NCBI GenBank assembly: GCA_003255065.1
Contig: QAOA01007183.1
Span: forward strand, 354,761 to 418,760
Direction of reading: 5' to 3'
DNA length: 64,000 bases
Source: Cercis canadensis
Lineage: Eukaryota; Streptophyta; Magnoliopsida; Fabales; Fabaceae
The notes beneath the pieces were generated by a model that saw only the letters and a list, made by a program, of their open reading frames with translations, ran no database searches and was not told the DNA's origin. Positions 23,414-37,936 of this stretch are shown here, piece after piece. Made by a program: the position numbers and the translations under genes. Within the stretch, counting starts at the first letter, position 1. Each line of letters begins with the position of its first letter.

Positions 23414-26400
23414 AGATATTTTTCTTGTGGTTTACTGTATAAGGGACGAGACAGTTTCCTGTTGAGTCACTATATCTGCCCAGGAAGCTGTTTCGGTTCA
23501 TACCTGTATCTGACTCGGATATTTTTTATATGGTTCACTTTATCTGGAACGGGACAGTTTCCTGGTGAGTCACTATATCTGGCCCGGGACCCTGTTTCGG
23601 TTCATCCTGTATTTAACCCGTATATTTTTCTTGTGGTTCACTATATCTGGGACGGGATTGTTTCCTGGTGAGTCACTATATCTGGCCTGAGACCTTGTTT
23701 CGGTTCATCCCTATATTTGACTCTAATATTTTTCTTGTATTTCACTGTATCTAGGACGAGACTGTTTCCTGGTGTGTCACTATATTTGACCCGGGACCCT
23801 GTTTCGGTTCATCCTATATTTGACTCAGAAATTTTTCTTGTAGCTTATTGTATCTGGGATGGGATTGTTTCCTGGTAAGTCACTATATCTGGCCCTGGAC
23901 CCTGTTTCGGTTCTTCTCTATATCTGAATCAAATATTTTTCTTGTGGTTCACTGTATCTGAGATGGGACGATTTCCTGTTGAATCACTATATCTGGCCCG
24001 GGACATTGTTTCATTTCAACCCTGTATCTGACACGGATATTTTTCTTGTGGTTCACTGTATCTGGGACGGGACTGTTTCTAGGTGAGTCACTATATCTAG
24101 ATCGGGACCCTCTTTCGGTTCATCCCTATATCTGAGTCAGATATTTTTTGTGTGGTTCACTATATAGGGGACGAGACTGTTTATTAGTGAGTCACTATAT
24201 CTAGCCTAGGAACCTGTTTTTGTTCATCCCTGTATCTAACTCTAATATTTTTCTTGTGGTTCACTGTATCTGTGAACAGACTGTTTCCTGGTGAGTCACT
24301 ATATCTGGCCTGAGACATTATCTCGATTCTTCCCTGTATCTAACTCTGATATTTTTCTTATGGTTTACTGTATCTGAGACAGGACTGTTTCCTGTTGTGT
24401 CACTATATCTTGCCCGAGACCCTTTTTTGTTCGTCCCTTTATCTAACTCAGATATTTTTCTTGTGGTTCACCATTTCTGGGACATGACAGTTTCTTAGTG
24501 AATCACTATATCTGGCTTGGGACCTTGTTTCGGTTCATCCATGTATCTGATTCGGATATTTTTCTTGTGGTTTATTGCATATGGGACGGGACTGTTTCCT
24601 GTTGAGTTACTACATCTGGCACGGGAACCTGTTTCGGGTCCTACCTATATTTGACTCAGATATTTTTCATGTCGTTCACTGTATCTGGGACGAGATATTT
24701 TCCTGGTGAGTCATTATATTTGGCCTAGGACCTGTTTCGGTTCATCCCTATATCTAACTCACATATTTTTCTTGCGGTTCACTCTATCTAAGACGGGACA
24801 GTTTCCAGGTGAGTCACTATATCTGGCCTAAGACCCTGTTTCGGCTCATCATTGTATTTAACTCAGATATTTTTCTTGTGGTTCACTATATCTGGGAGTG
24901 GACTGTTTCCTGGTGAGTCGCTATATTTGACCCAGGACCCTATTTCAGTTCATCCTTGTATCTGACTCAAAAATTTTTCTTGTGGTTCATTGTATTTAGG
25001 ACGAGACTGTTTCCTGGTGGGTCACTATATCTGACCTGGGACTCTTTTTCAGTTCTTCCTTGCATCTGACTCAAAAAATTTTCTTTTAGTTGACTATATC
25101 TAAGAAAGGACAATTTTCTGGTGAGTCACTATATCTGGGCCGGGAGCCTGTTTTTGTTCATCCCTGTATCTGACACGGATATTTTTGTTATGGTTCACTG
25201 TATCTGGGACAAGATTGTTTCCTGGTGAGCCACTATATCTAGCCTGGGATCTTGTTTCGGCTCATCCTTGTATCTGACTCATATATTTTTTTTGTGGTTC
25301 ACTGTATCAGGGATAGGACTATTTCCTAGTGAGTCACTATATTTGACCTGGGACTCTGTGTCGGTTCATCCATGTATCTGACTCAGAAATTTTTGTTGTC
25401 GCTCATTGTATTTAGGACGAGATTGTTTCCTGGTGAGTCAGTATATCTGGCTCGGGACCCTGTTTCGGTTCTTCTCTCTATCTGAATCAGATATTTTTCT
25501 TTTGGTTCACTGTATCCGAGACGGGACGGTTTCTTGGTGAGTCACTATATCTGGCTCGGGACAATGTTTCATTTCAAACCTGTATCTGACACAGATATTT
25601 TTCTTTTCGTTCACTGTATCTGGAACGGGATTGTTTCCTGGTGAGTCACTATATCTGGACCGGGACTCTATTTAAGTTCATCCCTATATTTGAGTCAGAT
25701 ATTTTTGTTGTAGTTCACTGTATCTGGGATGGGATTGTTTACTAGTAACTCACTATATCTTGCACAGGATCCTGTTTCGGTTCATCCCTGTATTTAACTC
25801 AGATATTTTTCTTGTGGTTCACTATATTTGGGACAAGACTGTTTCCTGGTGAGTCACTATATTTGACTCGGGACCCTGTTTCGGTTTATCCCTATATATG
25901 ACTCGAATATTTTTCTTGTGGTTTACTGTATTAGGGAAGGCACAATTTCCTATTGAGTCACTATATCTGGCTCAGGAACCTATTTCGGTTCATACCTGTA
26001 TGTGACTAGGATATTTTTCTTGTGGCTCACTTTATATAGGACGGGACAGTTTCCTGGTGATTCACTATATCTAGCCTGGGATGCTGTTTCGATGAATCCT
26101 GTATTTAACTCGGATATTTTTCTTGTGGTTCACTGTATCTGGGATGGGATTGTTTCCTGGTGAGTCACTATATCTGGCCTAGGACCCTGTTTCGGTTCAT
26201 CCTGTATTTAACTCGGATATTTTTCTTGTGGTTCACTGTATCCGGGACGGGATTGTTTCTTGCTGAGTCACTGTATCTGGCCTAGGACCCTGTTTCGGTT
26301 CAACCCTGTATCTGACTCTAATATTTTTCTTGTGGTTCACTATATCTGGGACGAGACAGTTTCTTGGTGAGTCACTATATCTGGCCTGGGACCCTGTTTC

Positions 26401-29009
26401 GGTTCATCCTGTCTTTAACTTGGATATTTTTCTTGTGGTTCACTGTTTCTGGGACGGGACTGTTTCCTGGTGAGTCACTAGATCTGGCCCGGGACACTGT
26501 TTAGGTTCATCCTTGTATCTGACTCTAATATTTTTCTTATGGTTCACTATCTCTGGGACCAGACTATTTCTTGGTGAGTCAATATATCTGCCTCGAGACA
26601 TTGTTTCACTTCTTCCCTGTATCTGACTCAGATATTTTTCTTATGGTTCACTGTATCTAGGATCAGACTGTTTCCTGGTGAGTCTCTATATCTAGCTCGA
26701 GACATTGTTTCGGTTCATCCATGTATCTGACTCAGATATTTTTTTTGTGGTTCACTCTATCTGAGACGGGACAGTTTCCTGGTGAGTCACTATATCTGGC
26801 CTTGGAAACTGTTTTGGTTCGTCCCTTTATCTGATTCGGTTATTTTTATTGTGGTTCACTGTTTCTGGGACAAGACAGTTTCCTGGTGAATCTTTATATC
26901 TAGCTCGGGACCTTGTTTCGGTTCATCCCTGTATCTGATTTGGAGATTTTTCTTGTGGTTTACTGTATATGAGACAGGACAGTTTCCTGTTGAGTTACTA
27001 TATTTGGCACGAGAACCTGTTTCGATTCCTAGCTATATCTGACTCGGATATTTTTCATATCGTTCACTGTATCTGGGACGGGACAGTTTCCTGATGAGTC
27101 ACTGTATTTGGCCTAGGACCCTGGTTCGGTTCAACCCTGTATCTGACTCAGATATTTTTATTGTGGTTCACTCTATCTGAGATGGGACAGTTTCCTGGTG
27201 AGTCACTATATCTGGCCTGGGACCTTGTTTCGGCTCATCCTTATATCTGACTCAGATATTTTTTTTTTTGGTTCATCGTATTCGAGACGGGACTATTTCC
27301 TGGTGAGTCATTATATCTAGTCGGGACCCTATTTCGGATCTTCTATGTATCTGACTCTAATATTTTTCTTGTGGTTCACCATATCTGGGACGGGATTGTT
27401 TCCTGGTGAGTCACTATATCTGGCCTAGGACCCTGTTTCGGTTCATCCTGTATTTAACTCGGATATTTTTCTTGTGGTTCACTATATCTTGGACTGGACT
27501 ATTTTCTGGTGAGTCACTATATCTGGCCCGAGACATAGTTCCGGTTCCTCCCTGTAGCTAACTCAGATATTTTTCTTGTGGTTCACTGTATCTAGGACCG
27601 GACTGTTTCCTGGTAAGTCTCTATATGTGGCTTGAGTCATTGTTTCGGTTCATCCCTGTATCTGACTTAGATATTTTTCTTATGGGTTAACTATATATCA
27701 GACGGGACAGTTTCTTGGTGAGTCACTATATCCGGCCTGGGACCCTGTTTCGGTTCATCCTGTATTTAACTCGGATACTTTTCTTGTGGTTCACTGTATC
27801 TGGGATGGGAATGTTTCCTGGTGAGTCACTAGATCTGGCCCAGGACACTGTTTAGGTTCATCCCTGTATCTGACTCTAATATTTTTCTTAAGATTCATTA
27901 TCTCTGGGACCGGACTGTTTCTTGGTGACTCAATATATCTGGCTTGAGACAATGTTTCGGTTCTTCCTTGTATCTGACTCAGATTTTTTCTTGTTGTTCA
28001 CTGTATCTAGGAACAGACTATTTCCTGGTGAGTCTCTATATCTAGCTCGAGACATTGTTTCGGTTCATCCATGTATCTGACTCTGATATTTTTTCTGTGG
28101 TTCACCCTATCTGAGACGGGACAGTTTCCTGGTGAGTCACCATATCTGGCCTTGGAAACTATTTCGATTCGTCCCTTTATTTGACTCGGTTATTTTTATT
28201 GTGTTCACTGTTTCTGGGACAGGACAGTTTCCTGGTGAATCTTTATATCTGGCTCGGGACCTTGTTTCGGTTCATCCCTGTATCTGATTCGGAGATTTTT
28301 CTTGTGGTTTACTGTATATAGGATGGGACAGTTTCCTGTTGAGTTACTATATCTAGCACAACAACCTGTTTCGGTTCCTAGCTATATCAGACTCAGAGAT
28401 TTTTCATGTCGTTCACTATATCTGGGATGGGACAGTTTCCTGATGAGTCACTATATTTGGCCTAGGATCCTATTTCGGTTCAACCCTGTATCTGACTCAG
28501 ATATTTTTATTGTGGTTCACTCTATCTGAGACGGGACAGTTTCCTGGTGAGTCACTATATCTAACCTGGGACTTTGTTTCGGCTCATCCCTATATCTGAC
28601 TCAGATATTTTTTCTTAGTTCATCGTATCCGGGACAGGACTATTTCCTGGTGAGTCATTATATCTAGTTGAGACCCTGTTACGGATCTTCTATGTATCTG
28701 ACTCTAATATTTTTCTTGTGGTTCACTGCATCTGGAACGGGAATGTTTACTAGTGAGTCATTATATCTGGCCCGAGACCCTGTTTTGGTTCATCCCTGTA
28801 TCTGACTCTAAAATTTTTCTTGTGCTTCACTGTATATGGGACGGGACAGTTTCCTGGTAAGTCACAATATCTTGCCTGGGACGCTGTTTCTGTTCATCCT
28901 GTATTTAACTCAGATATTTTTCTTGTGGTTCACTATATCTGGGACGGGACTGTTTCCTGTTGAGTCACTATAGCTGGCCTGGGATCCTGTTTCAATTCGT
29001 CCCTGTATC

Positions 29010-32000
29010 TTACCCTGATAATTTTCTTGTGATCCACTTGATCTAGGACGAGATTGTTTCATGTTGAGTCACTATATCTGGCTTGGGACCCTGTTTCGGT
29101 TCATCCATGTATTTAACCTGAATAATTTTCTTGTGATTCACTGTATCTGGGACCGGACTATTTACTATTGAGTCACTATATCTGGCCCGAGACCCTATTT
29201 CGGTTCATCCTTGTATATGACTTTAATATTTATCTTATGGTTCACTGTATCTGGGACGAGACAGTTTCCTGGTGAGTCACTATATCTGGCCTGGAACGCA
29301 GTTTCTGTTCATCCTGTATTTAGCTCGGATATTTTTCTTGTGGTTCACTGTATCTGGGACGGGACTGTTTCCTAGTGAGTCACTAGATCTGGCCCGGGAC
29401 ACTGTTTCGGTTCATCCCCGTATCTGTCTCTAATATTTTTCTTGTGGTTCACTATATTTGCGACCGGACTGTTTCCTGGTAAGTCACTATATCTGGCCCG
29501 AGACATTGTTTCAGTTCTTCCCTGTATCTGACTCAGATATTTTTCGTGTGGTTCATTGTACCTAAGATAGGAATGTTTCCTGTTTAGTCACTATATTTGG
29601 CCTTGGAAACTGTTTCGGTTCGTCCCTTTAACTGACTCAGTTATTTTTATTGTGGTTCACTGTTTTTGGGACTGGACAGTTTCCTGGTCAATCTCTATAT
29701 CTGGCTCGGGACCTTGTTTCGTTTCATCCCTGTATCTGACTCGGATATATTTCTTGTGGTTTACTGTAGATGGGACGGGATGGTTTCTTGTTGAGTTACT
29801 ATATCTGGCATGAGAACCTGTTTCGGTTCCTAGCTATATCTGACTCAGATATTTTTCATGTAGTTATTTGTAACTGGGACGGGACAGTTTCCTGGTGAGT
29901 CACTATATTTAGCCTTGGATCTTGTTTCGGTTCATCCTTGTATCTGCCTCAGAAATTTTTCTTGTGGTTCACTGTATTTGAGACGGGACTGTTTCCTGGT
30001 GAGTCTCTATATCTGGCCTGGGACCCTATTTCGGTTCATCCTATATTTAACTTATATATTTTTCTCTTGTGGTTCACTATATCTAGGACGGGACTGTTTC
30101 CTAATGAGTCACTATATCTGGCCTGGGATCCTGTTTCAATTCGTCCTTGTATCTTACTCTGATAATTTTCTTGTGATCCACTAGTTCTAGGACGAGACTA
30201 TTTCCTGTTGAGTCACTATATCTGGCCTTGGAAATTGTTTCGGTTCGTCCCTATATCTGACTCGGTTATTTTTATTTTGGTTCACTGTTTCTGGGACAGG
30301 ACATTTTCCTAGTGAATCTCTATATCTGGCTCGGGACCTTGTTTCGGTTCATCCCTGTATCTGATTCAGAGATTTTTCTTGTGGTTTACTGTATATGGGA
30401 CGGGACAGTTTCTTGTTGTGTTATAATATCTGGCATGAGAACCTGTTTTGGTTCCTAGCTATATCTGACTCGGATATTTTTCATGTCGTTCACTGTATTT
30501 GGGACGGGATAGTTTCCTGATGAGTTACTATATTTGGCCTAGGACCCTATTTCGGTTCAACCCTGTATCTGACTTAGATATTTTTATTGTGGTTCACTCT
30601 ATCTAGGATGTGACAGTTTCCTGGTGAGTCACTATATATGGCCTGGGACCTTGTTTCGGCTCATCCCTATATCTGACTCGGATATTTTTTTTTTTTTGGT
30701 TCATCGTATCCGGGACGGGACTATTTCCTGGTGAGTCATTATATCTGTTCGGGACCCTGTTTCGGATCTTCTATGTATATGACTCTAATATTTTTCTTGT
30801 GGTTCACAGTATCTGGGACAGGAATGTTTATTAGTGAGTCACTATATCTGGCATGACACCCTGTTTCGGTTCATTCCTTTATCTGACTCTAATATTTTTC
30901 TTGTGGTTCATTGTATCTGGGACAAGACAGTTTCCTAGTGAGTCACTATATCTTGCCAGGGACGCTGTTTCTGTTCATCCTGTATTTAACTCGGATATTT
31001 TTCTTGTGGTTCACTATATCTGGGATGGGACTATTTCCTGGTGAGTCATTGTATCTGGCCCGAGATCCTATTTCAATTCGTCCCTGTATCTTACCCTGAT
31101 AATTTTCTTGTGATCCACTAGATCTAGGACGAGATTGTTTCATGTTGAGTCAGTATATCTTGCCTGGGACCCTGTTTCGGTTCATCCCTGTATTTAACCC
31201 GAATAATTTTCTTGTGGTTCACTGTATCTGGGACGGGACTATTTACTATTGAGTCGCTATATCTGGCCCGAGACCCTGTTTCGGTTCATACCTGTATATG
31301 ACTCTAATATTTATCTTGTGATGCACTGTATCTGGGACGGGACTGTTTCCTGGTGAGTCACTAGATCTGGCCCGGGACACTGTTTCGGTTCATCCCCGTA
31401 TCTGTCTCTAATATTTTGCTTGTGGTTCACTATATCTGGGACCAGACTGTTTCCTGGTGAGTCACTATATCTGGCCCGAGACATTGTTTCAGTTCTTCCC
31501 TGTATCTGACTCAGATATTTTTCGTGTGGTTTATTGTATCTGAGACGGGAATGTTTCCTGTTAAGTTATTATATCTGGCCTTAGAAACTGTTTCGGTTTG
31601 ACCCTTTATCTGACTCGGTTATTTTTATTGTGGTTCACTATTTCTGGGAGAGGACAGTTTCTTGGTCAATCTCTATATCTGGCATGAGACCTTGTTTCGG
31701 TTCATCCCTGTATCTGACTCGGATATATTTCTTGTGGATTACTGTAGATGGGACTGGACAGTTTCCTGTTGAGTTGCTATATCTGGCACGAGAACTTGTT
31801 TTGGTTCCTACCTATATCTGACTCTGATATTTTTCATGTCGTTATTTGTATCTGGGACAGGACAGTTTCCTGGTGAGTCACTATATTTGGCCTAGGACCC
31901 TGTTTCGGTTCATCCTTGTATCTGCCTCAGATATTTTTCTTGTGGTTCACTGTATTTGAGATAGGACTGTTTCCTGGTGAGTCACTATATCTGGCCCGAG

Positions 32001-33166
32001 ACCCTGTTTCAGTTCGTCCCTTTATCTGACTCGAATATTTTTCATGTGGTTCACTGTAACTGAGACGAGATTGTTTCCTAGTGAGTCACTATATCTGGCT
32101 TAGGACCCTATTTCAGTTCATCCTGTATTTAACTCGGATATTTTTTTTGTGGTTCACTATATCTGGGACGAGACTATTTCCTGGTGAGTCACTATATTTG
32201 GCTCGGGATCCTGTTTCAATTCGTCCCTATATCTTACTCTGATAATTTTCTTGTGATCCACAAGATCTAGGACGAGACTGTTTCCTGTTGAGTCACTATA
32301 TCTGGCCTTGGAAACTGTTTCGGTTCGTCGCTTTATCTGACTCGGTTATTTTTATTGTGGTTCACTGTTTCTGGGACAGGGCAGTTTCCTGCTGAATCTC
32401 TATATCTGGCTCGGGACCTTGTTTCGGTTCATCCCTGTATCTGATTCAGAAATTTTTCTTATGGTTTACTGTATATGGGACGGGAAAGTTTCCTGTTGTG
32501 TTACTATATCTGGCATGAGAACCTGTTTCGGTTCCTAGCTATATCTGACTCGGATATTTTTTATGTCGTTCACTGTATTTGGGACGGGATAGTTTCCTGA
32601 TGAGTCACTATATTTGGCCTAGGACCCTGTTTCGGTGCAACCCTGTATCTGACTCAGATATTTTTATTGTGGTTCACTCTATCTGGGACGAGACAGTTTC
32701 CTTGTGAGTCACTATATCTGGCCTGGAACCTTGTTTCGGCTCATCCCTATATCTGACTCGGATATTTTTTTTTTGGTTCATCATATCCGGGACGGGAATA
32801 TTTCCTGGTGAGTCATTATATCTGGTCGGGACCCTGTTTCGGATCTTCCATCTATCTGACTCTAATATTTTCTTGTGGTTCACTGTATCTGGGGCGGGAA
32901 TGTTTACTAGTGACTCACTATATTTGGCCCGAGACCCTGTTTCAGTTCATCCCTTTATCTGACTCTAATATTTTTCTTGTGGTTCATTGTATCTGGGACG
33001 GGACAGTTTCCTAGTGAGTCACTATATCTTGCGTGGGACGCTGTTTCTGTTCATCCTGTATTTAACTCGAATATTTTTCTTGTGGTTCATTATATCTGGG
33101 ATGTGACTGTTTCCTGATGAGTCATTATATCTGGCCCGGGATCCTGTTTCAATTCGTCCTTGTATC
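29010..33166 (-). repeat. Array 2 higher-order repeat, about 2.08 kb
   Basis: Private markers recur at 20-monomer spacing: TTACCCTGATAATTTTC or its near variant at 29010, 31091 and 33167, TTACTCTGATAATTTTC at 30153 and 32233, and CGGATCTTC at 28682, 30763 and 32840. All intervals are 2076-2081 bp. Confidence 0.85.
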
Positions 33167-36100
33167 TTACCCTAATAATTTTCTTCTGATCCACTAGATC
33201 TAGGACGAGACTGTTTCATGTTGAGTCACTATATCTGGCTTGGGACCCTGTTTCGGTTCATCCCTGTATTTAACCCGAATAATTTTCTTGTGGTTCATTG
33301 TATCTGGGACGGGACTATTTACTATTGAGTCACTATATCTGACCCGAGACCCTGTTTCGGTTCATCCCTGTATATGACTCTAATATTTCTCTTGTGGTTC
33401 ACTGTATCTGGGACAAGACAGTTTCCTGGTGAGTCACTATATCTGGCCTGGAACGCAGTTTCTGTTCATCCTGTATTTAACTCGAATATTTTTCTTGTGG
33501 TTCACTCTATCTGGGACGGGACTGTTTCCTAGTGAGTCACTAGATCTATCCCGGGACACTATTTCTATTCATCCCTGTATCTGACTCTAATATTTCTCTT
33601 GTGCTTCACTGTCTCTGGGATCAGACTATTTCTTGGTGAGTCACTATATCTGGCCTAGGATATTATTTCAGTTCTTCCCTGTATTTGACTTAGATATTTT
33701 TTGTGTGGTTCACTATATTTGAGATGGGACTATTTCATGGTGACTCACTATATCTGGCCCAAGACCCTATTTCAGTTCGTCTCTTTATCTGACTCGGATA
33801 TTTTTCTTGTAATTCACTGTTTATGGGATGGGACAGTTTCCTGTTGAATCACTATATCTGGCTCGGGACCTTGTTTCGGTTCATCCCTGTATCTGACTCG
33901 GATATTTTTCTTGTGGTATACTGTAGATGGGACGAGACAGTTTCCTGTTGAGTTACTATATCTGGCACGAGAACCTGTTTTAGTTCCTACCTATACCTGA
34001 CTCGGATATTTTTCATGTCGTTATCTGTATCTGGGACGGGACAGTTTCCTGGTAAGTCACTATATTTGGCCTAGGACCCTATTTCGGTTTATCCTTGTAT
34101 CTGCCTCAGATATTTTTCTTGTGGTTCACTGTATTTGAGACGGGACTGTTTCCTGGTGAGTCACTATATCTGGCCCGAGATCCTATTTCAATTCATCCCT
34201 GTATCTTACCCTGATAATTTTCTTGTGATCCACTAGATCTAGGACGAGACTGTTTCATGTTGAGCCACTATATCTGGCCTGGGACCCTGTTTCGGTTCAT
34301 CCCTGTATTTAGCCCGAATAATTTTCTTATGGTTCACTGTATCTGAGACGGGACTATTTACTATTAAGTCACTATATCTGGCCCGAGACCCTGTTTCGGT
34401 TCATCCCTGTATATGACTCTAATATTTCTCTTATGGTTCACTGTATCTGGGACGAGACAGTTTCTTGGTGAGACATTATATCTGGCCTGGAACGCAGTTT
34501 CTGTTCATCCTGTATTTAATTCGAATATTTTTCTTGTGGTTCACTGTATCTGGGACGGGACTGTTTCCTTGTGAGTCACTCGATCTGTCCCGGGACACTG
34601 TTTCGGTTCATCCTTGTATCTGACTCTAATATTTTTCTTGTGCTTCACTGTTTCTGGGATCGGACTGTTTCTTGGTGAGTCATTATATCTGGCCTGAGAT
34701 ATTATTTTAATTCTTCCCTGTATTTGACTCAGATATTTTTCGTGTGGTTCATTGTATTTGAGACGGGACTATTTCCTAGTGACTCACTGTATCTGGCCCA
34801 AGACCCTATTTCGGTTCGTCTCTTTATCTGACTCGGATATTTTTCTTGTGATTCACTGTTTCTGGGATGGGACAGTTTCCTGGTGAATCACTATATCTTG
34901 CTCGGGACCTTGTTTCGGTTCATCCCTTTATCTGACTCGGATATTTTTCTTGTGGTTTACTGTAGATGGCACGGGACAGTTTCCTGTTGAGTTACTATAT
35001 CTGGCACGAGAACCTGTTTTGGTTCCTACCTATATCTGACTCGGATATTTTTCATGTCATTATCTGTATCTAGGATGGGATAGTTTCCTGGTGAGTCACT
35101 ATATTTGGCGTAGAACCCTGTTTCAGTTCATCCTTCTATCTGCCTCAGATATTTTTCTTGTGGTTCACTGTATTTGAGAAAGGACTGTTTCCTGGTGAGT
35201 CACTATATCTGGCCCGGGATCCTGTTTCAATTCGTCCCTGTATCTTACCCTGATAATTTTCTTGTGATCCACTAGATCTAGGACGAGACTGTTTCATGTT
35301 GAGTCACTATATCTGGCCTGGGACCCTGTTTCGGTTCATCCCTGTATTTAACCCGAATAATTTTCTTGTGGTTCACTGTATCTGGGATGGGACTATTTAC
35401 TATTGAGTCACTATATCTGGCCCGAGTCCATGTTTCGGTTCATCCCTGTATATGACTCTAATATTTATCTTGTGATTCACTGTATCTAGGACGAGACAGT
35501 TTCCTGGTGAGTCACTATATCTGGCCTAGAACGTAGTTTCTGTTCATCCTGTATTTAGCTCAGATATTTTTCTTATGGTTCACTGTATCTGGAATGAGAC
35601 TGTTTCCTGGTGAGTCACTAGATCTGGCCCAGGACAATGTTTCGGTTCATCCCTGTATTTGTCTCTAATATTTTTCTTGTGGTTCACTATATCTGGGACC
35701 AGACTATTTCATAGTGAGTCACCATATCTAGCCCGAGACATTGTTTCAGTTCTTCCCTGTATCTGACTTAGATATTTTTCGTGTGGTTCACTGTATCTAA
35801 GACAGGAATGTTTCCTGTTGAGTCACTATATCTGGCCTTGGAAACTGTTTTGGTTCGTCCCTTTATTTGACTCGGCTATTTTTATTGTGGTTCACTGTTT
35901 CTGGGACAGGATAGTTTCCTTGTGAATCTCTATATCTGGCTCGGGACCTTGTTTCGGTTCATCTCTGTATCTGACTCGGATATATTTCTTGTGGTTTACT
36001 GTAGATGGGACGAACAGTTTCCTGTTGAGTTACTTTATCTGGCACGAGAACCTGTTTTGGTTCTTACCTGTATCTGACTCGGATATTTTTCATGTCGTTA

Positions 36101-36489
36101 TCTGTATCTAGGACGGTACAGTTTCCTGGTGAGTCACTATATTTGGCCTAGGACCCTGTTTTGGTTCATCATTGTATCTGCCTCAGATATTTTTCATGTG
36201 GTTCACTGTATCTGGGACGGGACAGTTTCCTGGTAAGTCACTATATTTGGCCTAAGACCTTGTTTCAGTTCATCATTGTATCTGCCTCAAATATTTTTCA
36301 TGTGGTTCACTGTATCTGGGACAAGACAGTTTTCTGGTGAATCACTATATCTGGACTGGGACCCTATTTCGGTTCATCCTGTATTTAACTCGGATATTTT
36401 TCTTGTGGTTCACTATATCTGGGACGGGATTGTTTCCTTGTGAGTCACTATATCTGGCCCGGGATCCTGTTTCAATTCGTCCCTGTATC
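33167..36489 (-). repeat. Array 2 higher-order repeat, about 1.04 kb
   Basis: The TTACCCT marker now recurs at 33167, 34206 and 35245, intervals of 1039 bp (10 monomers), then once more at about 36489, where element C begins. The 20-mer unit has been halved in this part of the array. Confidence 0.8.
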
Positions 36490-37913
36490 AAAACACACTT
36501 TTTACAGTAGTTAACCCTCATATTTAGCTTCTTAAACCTCTTTTGGGCCTATTTGATTGGGCTTGAGCCACATTTCATCAGTTTGCATCTAATTGGGCCT
36601 AAATATATTTTTCAGCAATACTGGGCATTTTATGTACTCTCTGTTTTTCATGCATAACTTGAGTTCTGGACATCTAATAATTTTGAATCTTACCTTGTAG
36701 GAAATCTAAGAGAAAAATCTACAACTTTGATTCAGAGCTCCAAATCTAATTTGGATGTCTAGCTGGTCATATGCAGCCTAGAAGCCAGAGAAGACATGTT
36801 GTCGCAGGATCCTGACCCACATGCAGTATTTGGACCATAACTTGAGCTGTATATGTCATATGGACCTGAAACTAGTCCCATTGGAAAGCTAAGACGCAGA
36901 TCTTCAATTGTTACGAAGAACAATTAACCAAATTGTATAGTTTATATGGTCTTATTTCCTATCGAAATTGGATGATGGTTCTAGAAACCTGTTGGCACTT
37001 AAATGGGCCTAACTTCTTCATTACAAGTCCAATTGAGCCCAAACCAAAGCCCAATGAAATCTAAGGCCCATGGGAATAAGTGTGACCTAAGGGGAATTTA
37101 GGTGTGCATGTATTTTTGGAGGCTTATATGCTCAAAATGAGGCAGCCGAAATTGTATTAGGCATTAGGATATTTTGTAGACAACTTTTCTTGTTTTCTTA
37201 GTTTCTAAGTTTTCTCTCTAGATATTTTGTAAACTTAGTTCCTTTTGTTGATGGAGGGCTGAATACTCAAATCAATCTAGGTTTTGGCTGTTCTGATTAT
37301 TGATTCTAAGATTATGCTTTGATTGTTATTCATTTAGTGGTTAATTTACTTCTTTGCTTGCTCTGAAATATTCTGTTTGAATTGCTTAAATTCGGATTTG
37401 GATTTTCATGTGTTGATTGCTTAATTACATGTGATAAAAGAGGAAATTAAAGGTTAATTAATGTTTCTAAACTTTTGGATGGATTAATTACCCTTGGCTA
37501 GATTCTGGACTTAGGTTAAACTGAATTTGAATGAGTGCTTAATTCATTTAGTCTTAGTTGATCCGAATTCTGGTTGCTTAACCAGTGGATATCCATAGAG
37601 CACTGAGAGGCTTCTTGATATGTTTTAAAGGCCAAGAACTAGGTTAATAATTGAATGGATTCTTTGAAATCAATGATAGATTAAAATCAGAATCAGTTCG
37701 ACTTGGATTGGTTGTTTTCCTTAAGGTTTACCACTTATAATTAATTTCTGTTAATCACTTGAATAAAACAAACCCCCCTGTTTATATGTTTCTTAATATG
37801 ATTCACTACTTAGAGTAATCCTTTGGTTCGACTTGGTGTTGCCTTATGCTACAAGTAGCTTTGGTAAACCGACTATAAATTTTACTAATTTGAGGAGCCT
37901 CGACAGCTCATCA
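36490..37913 (+). repeat. Element C 5' LTR (5' tip missing)
   Basis: 1424 bp ending CAGCTCATCA. The expected TGATGA start is missing. Satellite (CCCTGTATC) abuts directly on AAAACACACTTTTTACAG. It shares ATTTAGCTTCTTAAACC and TATGTACTCTCTG with the 3' LTR at 44991, which supports them as a pair. Confidence 0.92.
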
Positions 37914-37918
37914 AATTT

Positions 37919-37936
37919 TGGCGCCGTTGCCGGGGA
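37919..37936 (+). other. Primer binding site of element C (tRNA-Asp)
   Basis: TGGCGCCGTTGCCGGGGA is an 18/18 complement of the 3' end of plant tRNA-Asp(GTC) including CCA. It lies five bases after the LTR, as in elements A and D. Confidence 0.95.

Larger units (their letters stand above)
23414..36489 (-). repeat. Satellite array 2 (reverse orientation)
   Basis: About 13 kb, roughly 125 monomers, of the same 104-bp family read from the other strand: TGTATCTGACTCGGATAT, TTTCTTGTGGTTCACTG, GGACGGGACTGTTTCCTGG and CCCTGTTTCGGTTCATCC recur in order. Variants include a monomer 2 bp shorter with CATCCTGTATTTAACTCGG. The 13-bp deletion common in array 1 was not seen here. No insertion or gene is visible in this stretch. 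Confidence 0.97.

Noticed and set aside
23414..36489. CENP-B-box-like motif starting at TTCGGTTCATCC
   Set aside because: It matches TTCGnnnnA but lacks the CGGG end, and the resemblance is no better than chance.
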